Below, piece after piece: positions 25,250-34,267 of a stretch of 64,000 nt of DNA. The notes under the pieces are model-generated. The model saw nothing but the letters and a program-made list of their open reading frames with translations. It ran no database searches and had not been told where the DNA came from. The stretch is from CAWCLK01 sp963796225. GTDB lineage: Bacteria; Actinomycetota; Nitriliruptoria; Nitriliruptorales; Nitriliruptoraceae. A program made the translations under genes and the position numbers. Each line of letters starts with the position of its first letter. Position 1 is the stretch's first letter. The stretch lies in the NCBI GenBank assembly GCA_963796225.1, contig CAWCLK010000036.1, positions 1 through 64,000 on the forward strand, read 5' to 3'.

Positions 25250-26062
25250 ATGCCGACCTCCCCGACCCCGCCCCCCGACGTGCTGGACGTGGCCCTGGCC
25301 GCGGCCGAGACCGTCGGTGCCCTCTGCGACGACCTGCGCCCGCGCCTGCTCGACCGAGCCGGCATGGTCGGGTCGCGGGCCAAGGGGGACGGGACGCCCG
25401 TGACCGACATCGACCTCGAGATGGACGACGCCATCCGCGACCGCCTCACCGGCGCGTTCCCGGGTCACGACGTCGTCAGCGAGGAGGGCGACACCACCTG
25501 GCACGGCAACGCGTGGACGTGGGTGGTCGACCCCATCGACGGTACGTCGAACTTCACGGCCGGGATCCCCTACTGGTCGGTGGCGATCGCGCTGCTGCAC
25601 GACGGTCTGCCGGTCTACGGCTGCGTCGAGGCGCCGCCGATCGGCGCCCGCTTCGAGGCGGTGCGCGGACGGGGCGCCACGCGCAACGGCGAACCCATCC
25701 AGGTGGCGGACCGGGTCGACTTCCGGTCGGGGCGCAACAGCCACGTCCCCGTGATCGTCACCGCCGGCACGATCCGGCGCAGCAGCGGCGACGTGCGTCT
25801 CAACGCCCGCGTGCTCGGCTCCTCGGCGCTGGACCTCGCGCTGGTCGCGGCGGGGGCCGCCGTGGCGACCTACCAGCGCGTCCCCAAGGTCTGGGACATG
25901 GCGGCCGGCAGCCTGCTCGTCGAGGAGGCCGGCGGCGCGCACGTGTCGCTGGACCCGCCGCTGCTGCCGCCGTCACGGGGCGACGAGATGGCGACGCGCT
26001 CGGCCGCGGCCGTTGCCGGACCCGACGAGGCGTGGCTGCGCGAGCTGGTGGCCGCGCTGTAG
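25250..26062 (+). CDS. Inositol monophosphatase family protein
   Basis: A 270-residue phosphatase. The magnesium ligands are in VVSEEG, VVDPIDGTSNF and a later KVWDMAAG, as in inositol and histidinol-phosphate phosphatases. Substrates in this family range from inositol phosphate to histidinol phosphate and fructose bisphosphate; the sequence does not decide. ATG at 25250 after a short leader; the desaturase palindrome lies about 100 bases upstream in the other direction. Confidence 0.88.
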   Translation: MPTSPTPPPDVLDVALAAAETVGALCDDLRPRLLDRAGMVGSRAKGDGTPVTDIDLEMDDAIRDRLTGAFPGHDVVSEEGDTTWHGNAWTWVVDPIDGTSNFTAGIPYWSVAIALLHDGLPVYGCVEAPPIGARFEAVRGRGATRNGEPIQVADRVDFRSGRNSHVPVIVTAGTIRRSSGDVRLNARVLGSSALDLALVAAGAAVATYQRVPKVWDMAAGSLLVEEAGGAHVSLDPPLLPPSRGDEMATRSAAAVAGPDEAWLRELVAAL

Positions 26063-26101
26063 TCGACGCGGCGCGGTGGCGCCGGAGCGGGTCCTCGACG
26101 C

Positions 26102-26506
26102 TCAGACGGTCTCTTCCAGCGGCAGGGCCGCCAGGACGTCCCGCGCCGACAGCACGCCCGTCACGTGGCCCTCGTCGCGCACCAGCAGGTGGCGGATCGA
26201 GTTGCGCGCCATGATCTGGACGGCCTCCCGGACGGATGCATCCGCCTGCACGCCCGCGATGTCCTCCGTCATGATCTCGTCGACGCGCACGTCATCGACG
26301 TCGGCGCCCTCGGCGACGGCCCGGACGATGTCTCGCTCGCCGATGACCCCGACCACCAGCGCCCCGCGACGCACGACCAGCATCCCGATCTGGTTGTCGG
26401 CCAGCAGCGTCGCTGCGCGACGCAGCGTGTTGTACCCATGGATGTCGACCACCCGCATGTGCGCCAGGGCCTGGACGGGCTGGTCGAGGGGGTGACGGGT
26501 GAGCAT
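26102..26506 (-). CDS. CBS-domain pair protein
   Basis: A 134-residue protein made of two CBS domains (MRVVDIHGYNTLRRAATLLADNQIGMLVV, GVIGERDIV; then VREAVQIMARNSIRHLLV, GVLSARDV). Such stand-alone pairs bind adenine nucleotides and regulate partner enzymes. The ATG at 26506 has AGGAGG eight bases upstream. It is convergent with the inositol phosphatase gene. Confidence 0.87.
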   Translation of the reverse strand: MLTRHPLDQPVQALAHMRVVDIHGYNTLRRAATLLADNQIGMLVVRRGALVVGVIGERDIVRAVAEGADVDDVRVDEIMTEDIAGVQADASVREAVQIMARNSIRHLLVRDEGHVTGVLSARDVLAALPLEETV

Positions 26507-26574
26507 CGCGGCGTCCTCCTGCGGGGCGTCAGGAGGAGCCTGCCCAGCGCCCCGGCGGACCGGGAGGGCCGTCC

Positions 26575-26590
26575 GGCCCCCCCGGGGGCC
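26575..26590 (-). terminator. GC-rich hairpin after the GDSL gene
   Basis: GGCCCCC and GGGGGCC with a two-base centre, about 35 bases past the stop at 26625. Very short loop, no T run; a weak terminator call. Confidence 0.35.
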
Positions 26591-26624
26591 ATCCGGCCTT
26601 CCGGCCCGCCGGGTGCGGACGTGC

Positions 26625-27815
26625 CTACCCGGCGGTCAGCGAGACCGCGTCCGGGCCGGCGCCGACCGTGCTGGTGCAGGTGTGGTCACCGGGTGTGGCC
26701 GCGTAGAGGGCGGCGATGCACGCGCCGGCTGCCTGCTGGCCGAACGCGTTCGGGTGCATCGACTCCTGGGCGTCACCCTGCCCGAACCCGGTGTTGAGCC
26801 AGCGGACCCACTCGGCGCTGGCGCCGTCGGGCGAGCTGGTGACGTGGGCGGTGTGGACCGAGCAGACCTCGTGGCCCTGCAGCAGGTCGCGGACGTCGAG
26901 GAACTCGACGCCCTGGGCAGCCGCGACGGCCGCCAGGTTGTCGGCGATCTGGGGGACCAGCGAGTCCCGGGCCCAGTTGCTGTCCTCGTTCCAGAACGGG
27001 CAGCCCCCGCTGTCCCAGCGGGACCAGCCCGATTCCGAGTAGCGGTTCTCGGACGCACGCGGGATCGGCGAGCTGTAGCTGCGCAGGACCAGCCGGTAGT
27101 CGGCGTCGCCACGTGCCGTCATCACGGCCTGGATCTCGTCGATCGCCTTGGACACCCCGGCCATCGCCGCGGGCATGCGGGCGTCGACGTTGTCCTGCTG
27201 CTCGTCGTTGCAGTGGTTCTCCCACCACGACGGGCTGGAGAACCAGTCCTCGGTGCAGGCGATGATGATGTCCGCGAAGCCGAGGTCGTTGCCGCCGATG
27301 GACAGCACGATCATCGTGATGTCGAGCCCGGCGGGAAGGGCGGCGAGCTGATCGGCCTGGGGCGCCCAGCCGTTCTGCGACTGGCCGCCGTTGCTCGACC
27401 GGAACACATTGCTGCTGACCGCCCCCGAGCAGGCGAGGTTGATGCTGGCCAGGCCGCTGATCGCGGCCGAGTGGACGTCGGCGACGTCCGAGCGGTGGCA
27501 GCCGTCGGTGTCGGTGCCCTCGAGGTAGACCAGCGACAGGTCCTGGTACCAGGTGCCCTTCGAGCGGTACCGCGCCCGGTCGGTGCCGGACCGGTCCCCG
27601 CTGTCGTCCAGCGAGTTGCCGGCCCAGCGCCCCGCCTCGCCGGAGATGTAGCTGTCGCCGAGGCTGACGATCGCCGCCGAGGGCGTGCTGCCCCCGCCAC
27701 CTCCGCCGCTGCCGCCCTTGCCGCCACCGGGCTTCGCCACGGCGGTCCCGACGGTCCCGAGGACCAGGGCCACCACGGCCACCAGGACCGGTACGGATCG
27801 TGTTCGTGCCATCAT
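26625..27815 (-). CDS. Secreted SGNH/GDSL hydrolase
   Basis: A 396-residue exported hydrolase. A signal peptide (VPVLVAVVALVLGTVGTAVA) is followed by a glycine-rich linker and block I SLGDSYISGE with the catalytic serine; the oxyanion asparagine sits in SIGGNDLGF, and the catalytic histidine probably in ESMHPNAFG. Cysteines are frequent, suggesting disulphides. It is likely an extracellular lipase or esterase. ATG 27815 is used; a second ATG follows directly. Confidence 0.9.
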   Translation of the reverse strand: MMARTRSVPVLVAVVALVLGTVGTAVAKPGGGKGGSGGGGGGSTPSAAIVSLGDSYISGEAGRWAGNSLDDSGDRSGTDRARYRSKGTWYQDLSLVYLEGTDTDGCHRSDVADVHSAAISGLASINLACSGAVSSNVFRSSNGGQSQNGWAPQADQLAALPAGLDITMIVLSIGGNDLGFADIIIACTEDWFSSPSWWENHCNDEQQDNVDARMPAAMAGVSKAIDEIQAVMTARGDADYRLVLRSYSSPIPRASENRYSESGWSRWDSGGCPFWNEDSNWARDSLVPQIADNLAAVAAAQGVEFLDVRDLLQGHEVCSVHTAHVTSSPDGASAEWVRWLNTGFGQGDAQESMHPNAFGQQAAGACIAALYAATPGDHTCTSTVGAGPDAVSLTAG

Positions 27816-27972
27816 GTGCGCTCCCTCGCCATCATGTGCTCCCCGTGAGTCGCTCGACCATAGGCCTCGGCGTCACGGCAGGGTCGGGGTTTTCGAGTGG
27901 ACCGGCCGCCCGGTGCGCCACGCCCGGGTCGGCCCCGAACGCCCCACGACGTCGACAGCCAGGACACACATC

Positions 27973-28903
27973 GTGCGCATCAACCTCATGGTCGAGGGCC
28001 AGGAGAGCGTGACCTGGGCGCAGTGGCAGGACCTCGCCCGCGCCTGCGAGGAGCACGGCCTCGAGGGCCTGTTCCGCTCGGACCACTACCAGTCCGTGCA
28101 GGGCATGACCGACCGCAGCTCGCTGGACGCGTGGACGACGCTGGCCGCGCTGGGCGCGATCACCGAGGGGATCCGCCTCGGCACCATGGTCTCGCCCACC
28201 TCCTTCCGCCACCCGTCGGTGCTGGCCAAGGACGTGGTCACGGCCGACCACACGTCCGGGGGCCGCGTCGAGCTCGGGATCGGGGCGGGCTGGCACGAGC
28301 TCGAACACACCACGTACGGCTTCCCCTTCCACGACCTCGGCACCCGCTACGACGTGTTCGAGGAGCAGCTCGAGATCATCGCGCGGCAGCTGACCGAGGA
28401 GCGCTTCGACTTCCACGGCCAGCACTACACCCTCGAGGGGTGCGAGGCCCGGCCCAAGCCGGTGCAGGATCGCCTCCCCATCATCGTGGGCGGCGTGGCG
28501 GGCCCGCGCTCGGTCCGCAACGCCGTGCGCTGGGCCGACGAGTACAACACCGTCTTCCCGAGCCTCGACGACATCCGCGAGCGCCGCGGTCGGGTCGATC
28601 GCGCCGCCGAGGAGGCGGGGCGTGACCCGTTGGTGTTCTCCGCCATGACCGGGTGCCTGATCGGCGAGGACGAGGGCGAGGTGCGGGACCGCGCGCCGCC
28701 GGCTGATGGAGCTCTCGGGCGAGGACGGCGACGTCGACGCCTACCTCGACGGCCTGCGCGACGCCTGGGTGCTCGGCACCGTCGAGCAGGCGGCCGAACG
28801 GCTGGTCGCCATGGAGGGCGCCGGTCTGGACCGCGTGATGCTGCAGCACCAGCTCCACGACGACCTGGACATGGTCGCGCTCATCGCCCGACTGCAGGAC
28901 TGA
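27973..28903 (+). CDS. Luciferase-like (LLM class, F420-type) oxidoreductase, frameshift near 28694
   Basis: A 309-residue TIM-barrel flavin/F420 monooxygenase. VRINLMVEGQESVTWAQW starts the fold; ASVEE-type barrel strands such as RLGTMVSPTSFRHPSVLAK, VELGIGAGWHE and LPIIVGGVAG are typical of F420-dependent LLM proteins. One extra C near 28694 shifts the frame; removing it gives RARRLMELSGEDGD and continues to the stop at 28901. It lies upstream of, and in the same direction as, the CPBP protease gene, two bases apart. Confidence 0.88.
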
Positions 28904-28905
28904 GC

Positions 28906-29556
28906 ATGTGGTTGACGGCGCCCCAGGCCCGCCCCGAACGACGCATCCGTCGGCGCGAGATCGCCGTCGCGCTCGTCGTGCTGACCCCGCTGTGGGCCAT
29001 CGGGGTGGCGCTGCGTGGCCAGCTCAACGTCCTCTGGATCTCCACGGCGGCGGGCGTGGCCTTCGGGATCGCGGCCGTCGTCCTGCAGGCCCGGCACCAC
29101 GTCCCGCCTCGCGTCGGCCACGACGTGTGGTGGGCGCTGCCCGCCGCGGCGGCGCACCTCGCGGTCTCCTACGCCGCCATCCCCGTGGCCGAGGCGATCG
29201 TGCCGCTCATCGGTCGACAGGCCGAGGACATCGTCGTGGGCGCCAAGGGCGACCTTCCGACCCTGCTCGTCGCCGCGATCTCGGCGTTCGGGATCGCCCC
29301 GCTCGAGGAGCTGTTCTGGCGGGGCGCCGTGCAGCCGAGCCTCGGGGTGGGCCGCTCCCCCCTGTACGCGATCGGCATCACGACCGCCGTGTTCATGGGC
29401 TTCCACGTCCCGACGCTGCAGCTGCCCCTCATCTCGGCCGCGCTGCTCGGCGGCGTCGTCTGGGGCTGGCTGCGGGAACGGACCGAGGGCATCGCGGCGC
29501 CCATCATCGCCCACGCGATCTGGACCGGGGCCATGGTGCTGGTCCCGCCGACCTGA
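28906..29556 (+). CDS. CPBP family intramembrane metalloprotease
   Basis: A 216-residue membrane protein with about six helices and the CAAX protease/bacteriocin-processing motifs: EELFWRG (paired glutamates and arginine), GFHVPT (histidine) and a later HAIW. It starts two bases after the luciferase-like gene. The substrate is unknown; family members process peptides or take part in self-immunity. Confidence 0.85.
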   Translation: MWLTAPQARPERRIRRREIAVALVVLTPLWAIGVALRGQLNVLWISTAAGVAFGIAAVVLQARHHVPPRVGHDVWWALPAAAAHLAVSYAAIPVAEAIVPLIGRQAEDIVVGAKGDLPTLLVAAISAFGIAPLEELFWRGAVQPSLGVGRSPLYAIGITTAVFMGFHVPTLQLPLISAALLGGVVWGWLRERTEGIAAPIIAHAIWTGAMVLVPPT

Positions 29557-29565
29557 CCCGCCCGG

Positions 29566-30651
29566 TCAGGCCTGGTCGGACCCCGAGGTCGTGAACCCGT
29601 ACGCCGTGGCGTTGTGGACCTCGTTGGTCTCGTGCGAGACGGCCACGGCGGGGTAGCGCTCGGGCCACAGCTCGTGCAGCGTGCGTGCCACCAGGGACTC
29701 GTTGAGCCCCCGGACGCGGTGCTCCGAGCCCGGCGACCACTCCGGGTGGTCGTGCAGCCAGGTGCCCAGCGCGACCAGCCGCTCCTCGACCTCGGGCTGT
29801 CGCACCGACCACAGCTGCCCCAGGACCTGCAGCAGCAGGTGGGCCGTCAGCCGATGCGCGCGCGTCCAGATCCCGAGGTGGGTCCGTTCGTGCGAGCCGG
29901 GGGCGGTGAACTGCGGCTGCCGACCGTGCAGGTCGACGGCGTCCAGCACCGGGGCCACGGCCGACGAGCCGTTGCCCCGCAGCTCGCGGTCGATGGCCGT
30001 CACGAGCTCGATGTCGAGGCCCTGGTCCACCGGCGCGGCGTAGGCCGCCACCAGCCGTGACACCAGGCCGCGGGCGCCCCGGGCGCTCGACAGCTCCCCG
30101 AGCTCGATGTCGCGGCGGTGGGCGTGCTCGAAGCCCGGGAAGCGGCGCGCGAGGAGCTCCTCCCCGACCGTCCGCCGCGCCGACTCCTCGGGCCACTGGC
30201 CGTCGAAGCGCAGGACGTGCGCGACGAAGCCGGGCGTGCGGTCGAGGCGGGCGAGGTCGGGCCCGAGCTCGGCCAGCGCCGCGGCCGCTGCCGCCTCCAC
30301 GCCGGCGTCGAGCTGCTCCTCGGCGTGGTCCCCCGTCCCGTCGAGCTCGGCGGCCTCGTGGCGGGCGGCGTAGGTGTCCCCGGCGTCGACCAGTGCGTCC
30401 CGCAGCTCGTCGGGCAGGTCGACGTTCGGGACGGTGAACTCGGCGGAGCCGCGCCCGTCACGACGGGGCAGCGGATCCGTCGGATGCCACCCGGCCGGGG
30501 CCTCGTCCCACGCGAACCAGCAGCTGCCCGAGTCCACGACGACGCAGAAGGCGTCCACGGGGCGTCGTGCCTCGGCATCGATCATGCGGATCACGTGGCG
30601 ACCGGCCGACACCAGGACGCGCTCGAGGCCATCGGCCCACCCCTGCGACAT
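29566..30651 (-). CDS. Hypothetical 361-residue protein
   Basis: I do not recognise a family. The product is soluble and rich in acidic and aromatic residues. It has a possible N-terminal domain (DAFCVVVDSGSCWFAWDEAP) and a long helical C-terminal region including LTAHLLLQVLGQLWSVRQPEVEERLVALG. No signal peptide or membrane segment. It is convergent with the CPBP gene and divergent from the LPxTG gene across a 415-base gap. The ATG at 30651 is the only plausible start. Confidence 0.7.
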   Translation of the reverse strand: MSQGWADGLERVLVSAGRHVIRMIDAEARRPVDAFCVVVDSGSCWFAWDEAPAGWHPTDPLPRRDGRGSAEFTVPNVDLPDELRDALVDAGDTYAARHEAAELDGTGDHAEEQLDAGVEAAAAAALAELGPDLARLDRTPGFVAHVLRFDGQWPEESARRTVGEELLARRFPGFEHAHRRDIELGELSSARGARGLVSRLVAAYAAPVDQGLDIELVTAIDRELRGNGSSAVAPVLDAVDLHGRQPQFTAPGSHERTHLGIWTRAHRLTAHLLLQVLGQLWSVRQPEVEERLVALGTWLHDHPEWSPGSEHRVRGLNESLVARTLHELWPERYPAVAVSHETNEVHNATAYGFTTSGSDQA

Positions 30652-30994
30652 GCCGCCTCCACGTGGACGTCGACCGAAATCATGCCCTGCCTGGTCTCCG
30701 CGTGACGATCGGACGCCCCAGCCGTTGTACCTGGTGAACCCTTTCGGGCACTGGCTCGCACGGTCATCCTCAGGGCAGGCCCACGTACGAACGACCGTTA
30801 TGACTAGTCAAAAATCGTCATGGACACGGTCGAACGGACGCCCGCCGCCCCGCCCGATGAGAACACGCTCATGTTCAGTGAGCACGCGGAAGCAGCCGGT
30901 CCACCTCGGAGGCCGGATCCGGTTCCTCCGCACACGGGAAGCAATGAAACCGGGACGACGACGGTCGCCCAGGGCCAACAGGCTCGAGGTCCCG

Positions 30995-31047
30995 GTGGAG
31001 CCAGTGGCGAGACCGCCCCGACCACACCTGCCGACACCGGCCTCCAC
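30995..31047 (+). promoter_or_regulatory. Structured 5' leader element, copy B
   Basis: GTGGAGCCAGTGGCGA (30995-31010) followed by GACCGCC repeats copy A of the 2.1 kb leader at 21 of 23 positions. GGCG and CGCC pair around an AGAC loop, and GTGGAG can pair with CTCCAC at 31042-31047; the linker on the 3' side is 24 bases instead of 10. It starts 72 bases before the ATG, similar to the 78 bases of copy A. The remainder of the 30652-31066 gap has an AT-rich patch at 30796-30818 that may hold the promoter, and a small GCTCA/TGAGC repeat at 30868-30884; no gene is seen there. Confidence 0.5.
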
Positions 31048-31066
31048 ACTCCAGAAGGGGACACCA

Positions 31067-32908
31067 ATGAGGACTCCACAATCCGCAGCGGTCCCTGGCG
31101 TGTCGCGGTCTCTTCGTGGACTCCCAGCCATCCTCGCGCTGGTGGTCCTCCTTGCCGCCGTACTCGCGCCAGCCGCCACGGCCAAGGACGCCGCGCACGA
31201 GAACCAGGCATCCGAACAGGGGCAGGCCGGCCAGGAACTCGCCGCCGAGAAGTCGGCGGGCAGCTCCTCCCATGCCGATGAGGACGCGCCCACCGAACAG
31301 GATGGCCAGGACGCCGAAGGCGAGGGCGACGCGACTGCGACGGGCCCGTCACCGACGGCACAGGACAACGCCAACGAGAACGCCGACCAGGGTCTCGAAC
31401 AGGCTGACAGCAATGGGACCGGCAACGGCAACCCGGGCAACGGCAACAACCCGGGCAACGGCAACGACCCGGGCAACGGCAGTGCTGCCGGTGGCCAGGG
31501 CAACCGGGGCCACATCCAGCTGAGCAGCGACGGTGAGGCCCTCCCGCCGAACAACGAGCCGCACCTGCCCTGCGTGTTCTACGTCAACTTCTACGACTTC
31601 CGTGAGGGCACCGAGGAAGCAGAGGTCACCTTCACCGCCCAGCCGCCGTCCGGTGGCCCAGGCACGCCGCTCGAGGGGTACGGCCCGCACACGGTCACCC
31701 TCGACGCCCACGACGAGCCGGGGGTGACGCTCAACGCGTCCCAGCAGTACGACCTCACCGACGCCGTGAGCGAGCTCGAACGCCACTCGCAGCAGGGCTA
31801 CCACATCAAGCTGACGGTCACCAGCACACCGGAGGACGTCTCGGCCGACCAGAAGCACCACGTGTTCTGGATCGACTGCGGCGAGTCCACGCCACCGCCC
31901 GCCCCGGCGGACCTGCTGGTGGACAAGGTCGTGACCGGTGACGGAACCCCGGACCCGACCACCGAGTTCACGTTCACCGTGACCTGCGACGACACCGACG
32001 CGACCGCGACCCTGACCGCCGGTGACGACCCCTGGAGCTGGAACGACGACTCCGGCCAGGACGAGCTCACCGAGGACTCCACCTGCGCCATCGACGAGAC
32101 CACCACCACCGACGCCACCGTCACCGTCACCGTCACCTTCAACGACGACACCAGCGCCGAGGACACCGACGAGGACCTCGACGCCGGCGACAACACCTTC
32201 GTCGTCACCAACACTTACACCACCGGCGGCGGTGGCGGCGGCGGCGGTGGGGCTCTGCTCGCTGACCTGCTGGTGGACAAGGTCGTGACCGGTGACGGCG
32301 CGCCCGCCGACACCACCCAGTTCACGTTCACCGTGACCTGCGACGACACCGACGCGACCGCGACCCTGACCGCCGGTGACGACCCCTGGAGCTGGAACGA
32401 CGACTCCGGCCAGGACGAGCTCACCGAGGACTCCACCTGCGCCATCGACGAGACCACCACCACCGACGCCACCGTCACCGTCACCTTCAACGACGACACC
32501 AGCGCCGAGGACACCGACGAGGACCTCGACGCCGGCGACAACACCTTCGTCGTCACCAACACCTACACGACGGAGACGAGCGTCGGCGGCGAGAACGTGA
32601 GCACCCCCACGCCCGTGCCCGGCGAGACCCCGGTCGGGAACGAGGGTGGCGTCGCGGGCGAGGAGATCGAACGCCCCGCCCCACGCCCCGCGCCGGCGCT
32701 CCGCCCTGAGGTGACCCCGGTGCGACCGGTGACGGCCCCCGTGGCGGTCCTGCCCGCCGCGCAGGAGGCACCTCGTGCTCAGGCCGCCGAGGGCCGGCTC
32801 CCGCGGACGGGTGGCTCGACCACCACGCTCCTGCTCCTGGCCCTGTCCCTGATCGGCTTCGGTAGCGTGGCTCTCAAGCAGGGCCGACAGGGTCGGCCCG
32901 ACGCCTGA
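31067..32908 (+). CDS. LPxTG-anchored surface protein with duplicated DUF5979-like modules
   Basis: A 613-residue cell-wall protein. It has a signal peptide (LPAILALVVLLAAVLAPAATA), an acidic Glu/Gln/Asp-rich region with GNGNNPGNGND repeats, a globular middle (about residues 160-275), and two nearly identical 100-residue modules (DLLVDKVVTGDGT, FTFTVTCDDTDATATL, FVVTNTYTT) joined by a poly-glycine linker, ending in a sorting signal LPRTGGS, a membrane helix and a basic tail. Sortase would attach it to peptidoglycan. The modules resemble DUF5979/SpaA-type adhesin folds. ATG at 31067, SD AAGGGG. No sortase gene lies in the window. Confidence 0.87.
   Translation: MRTPQSAAVPGVSRSLRGLPAILALVVLLAAVLAPAATAKDAAHENQASEQGQAGQELAAEKSAGSSSHADEDAPTEQDGQDAEGEGDATATGPSPTAQDNANENADQGLEQADSNGTGNGNPGNGNNPGNGNDPGNGSAAGGQGNRGHIQLSSDGEALPPNNEPHLPCVFYVNFYDFREGTEEAEVTFTAQPPSGGPGTPLEGYGPHTVTLDAHDEPGVTLNASQQYDLTDAVSELERHSQQGYHIKLTVTSTPEDVSADQKHHVFWIDCGESTPPPAPADLLVDKVVTGDGTPDPTTEFTFTVTCDDTDATATLTAGDDPWSWNDDSGQDELTEDSTCAIDETTTTDATVTVTVTFNDDTSAEDTDEDLDAGDNTFVVTNTYTTGGGGGGGGGALLADLLVDKVVTGDGAPADTTQFTFTVTCDDTDATATLTAGDDPWSWNDDSGQDELTEDSTCAIDETTTTDATVTVTFNDDTSAEDTDEDLDAGDNTFVVTNTYTTETSVGGENVSTPTPVPGETPVGNEGGVAGEEIERPAPRPAPALRPEVTPVRPVTAPVAVLPAAQEAPRAQAAEGRLPRTGGSTTTLLLLALSLIGFGSVALKQGRQGRPDA
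31910..32569 (+). repeat. Tandem duplicated module, about 310 bp each
   Basis: The segments 31910-32221 and 32264-32569 are almost identical; the second lacks six bases of a GTCACC run and differs at a few positions near its 5' part. They are separated by a glycine-coding run (GGC/GGT codons). A recent duplication or gene conversion inside the surface protein gene is the simple explanation. Confidence 0.9.
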
Positions 32909-32926
32909 CGCCGACGCCCGCGCCAT

Positions 32927-32956
32927 CTCGAGGCCCCGCCCCGGCGGGGCCTCGAG
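32927..32956 (+). terminator. Strong terminator hairpin after the LPxTG gene
   Basis: CTCGAGGCCCCGCC pairs with GGCGGGGCCTCGAG around two bases (13-14 bp), 18 bases after the stop at 32908. A short T-rich stretch (CTCTTCC) follows. Confidence 0.7.
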
Positions 32957-33015
32957 CTCTTCCGCGACCGAAGGACGTACGTGCGCGACCTCGTCGCCGA
33001 CTCGGGGAGCTTGCC

Positions 33016-33579
33016 GTGAGCCGTAGCCTCACGATCGTGGCCGTCGACATCGACGGGGTGGTCAACGCCCTGCCGACCAGCGACGCCGACCTGGCCCACT
33101 TCGAACGGTGGCAGCGCCGGCAGGTGCTCGGCTACCCGCTGACGGTGGCCGGCGAGGTGGTCGACTGGCTGACCAGCCTCGATGAACGGGGCGGCGAGTT
33201 CCACTGGGCCACGACGTGGACTCCCAATCGACACGTGCTGGAGGAGGTCTTCGGACTGCCCGGTGACGCCCCGATCGCGGCCGACCCGGACGCCCGGGTT
33301 CCCCGGGAACCGAACGGGCTGTCGTGGAAGGCGATACAGATCACCGACCTGGTGGCCCGGACCCGCCGTCCACTGGTGTGGATGGACGACGACGCCATCA
33401 CCGGGGCCACGGTGGCAGCCCTGGACGAGCTCGCCGGGCGGCTGGAGCTGCCCGTGCTGGCCGTCGCCACCCATCTGGCCACGGGGCTGCGCCCGGACCA
33501 GATGGACCGCATCGACGCCTTCCTCGCCGCGGTGGTCGAGGGAACCGCCGACCCGGGGCTCACCGTGGACCGCGCCTGA
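33016..33579 (+). CDS. HAD-like protein (Swiss Army Knife RNA repair-type HAD domain)
   Basis: A 187-residue HAD-superfamily protein. The nucleophile motif VAVDIDGVVN and the WATTWTPN motif match the HAD-like family found in RNA repair operons, and WMDDDAITG supplies the acidic motif. It could be a phosphatase acting on nucleic-acid ends or a small metabolite. GTG at 33016; the following SRPBCC-type gene lies about 60 bases downstream. Confidence 0.78.
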   Translation: MSRSLTIVAVDIDGVVNALPTSDADLAHFERWQRRQVLGYPLTVAGEVVDWLTSLDERGGEFHWATTWTPNRHVLEEVFGLPGDAPIAADPDARVPREPNGLSWKAIQITDLVARTRRPLVWMDDDAITGATVAALDELAGRLELPVLAVATHLATGLRPDQMDRIDAFLAAVVEGTADPGLTVDRA

Positions 33580-33641
33580 GCACACGGCACCATGTCACCG
33601 CCACACACATCCATCCGACCACCCACACCAGGGGCCCCGAC

Positions 33642-34145
33642 CTGTCCACCTACGCCTTCGTCACGACCTTCGAGGTCGGCGCCGCCCCGGAGGACGTGTT
33701 CGACCTCGTCGTCGAGCCGGAACCGTGGCTGTCGCACTGGGGCGACGTCGTCGAGGTCGACCGGCGGCAGGCGCCCCGCCCCGACGGCACGGGCAGCGCC
33801 ATGGCCGGGTCGATCCGCGCCCCGCTGGGCTACCGCATCGGCGGGCGGGTGGACGTCGTCGCAGCCGAACGGCCCTAATGGGTGGAGATGCGGGTCCGGG
33901 GGACCATCCGCGGGTCGGGCCGCTGGACACTGGAGCCGACATCCCGCGGCACCGCCGTGCGCTTCGCCTGGACGGTCGCCCCCGCCGCCCGGTGGCTGCG
34001 GCTGCTGACGCCGGTGGCACGGCCGGCCTTCGAGGCCGGGCACGCGGCCGTGGTGCGACATGCCGTCGACGTCGCGGCGGAACACCTCGGGGCGTCGGTG
34101 CTGTCCTTCGACTCGTGGGCCGACCGTCCCGGGCACGACGCCTGA
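33642..34145 (+). CDS. SRPBCC/START-like domain protein with in-frame TAA
   Basis: A small lipid-binding-fold protein of about 167 residues. The first half (STYAFVTTFEVGAAPEDVFDLVVEPEPWLSHW...) ends at TAA 33876, and the second half continues in the same frame (WVEMRVRGTIRGSGRWTLEPTSRGTAVRFAW...) to a stop at 34145. The two halves fit one SRPBCC domain, so the TAA is probably a C-to-A substitution error or a real nonsense change. No clear ATG or GTG is in frame at the 5' end; a CTG at 33642 or another unseen indel may explain this. Confidence 0.6.
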
Positions 34146-34180
34146 GCAGTCCCCGCGCCCCGAAGACGCACCCGAACGCA

Positions 34181-34214
34181 GACGACCCCGCCTCCGATGT
34201 GGAGCGGGGTCGTC
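34181..34214 (+). terminator. Terminator hairpin
   Basis: An 11-bp stem GACGACCCCGC with GCGGGGTCGTC around a 12-base loop, 36 bases after the SRPBCC stop. Confidence 0.65.
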
Positions 34215-34267
34215 TCGTTGACGAGCGTCGATGCGCTCATTGGTACATCGCACGAACGGGGTTGCCC

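Noticed and set aside
31427..31480. Short repeats that might look like a CRISPR array
   Set aside because: They encode GNGNNPGNGN repeats within the surface protein, have no spacers and no cas genes are near.
32915..32960. A promoter for the HAD gene in the hairpin region
   Set aside because: The hairpin is a better fit to termination of the LPxTG transcript and no convincing -10/-35 pair is seen.
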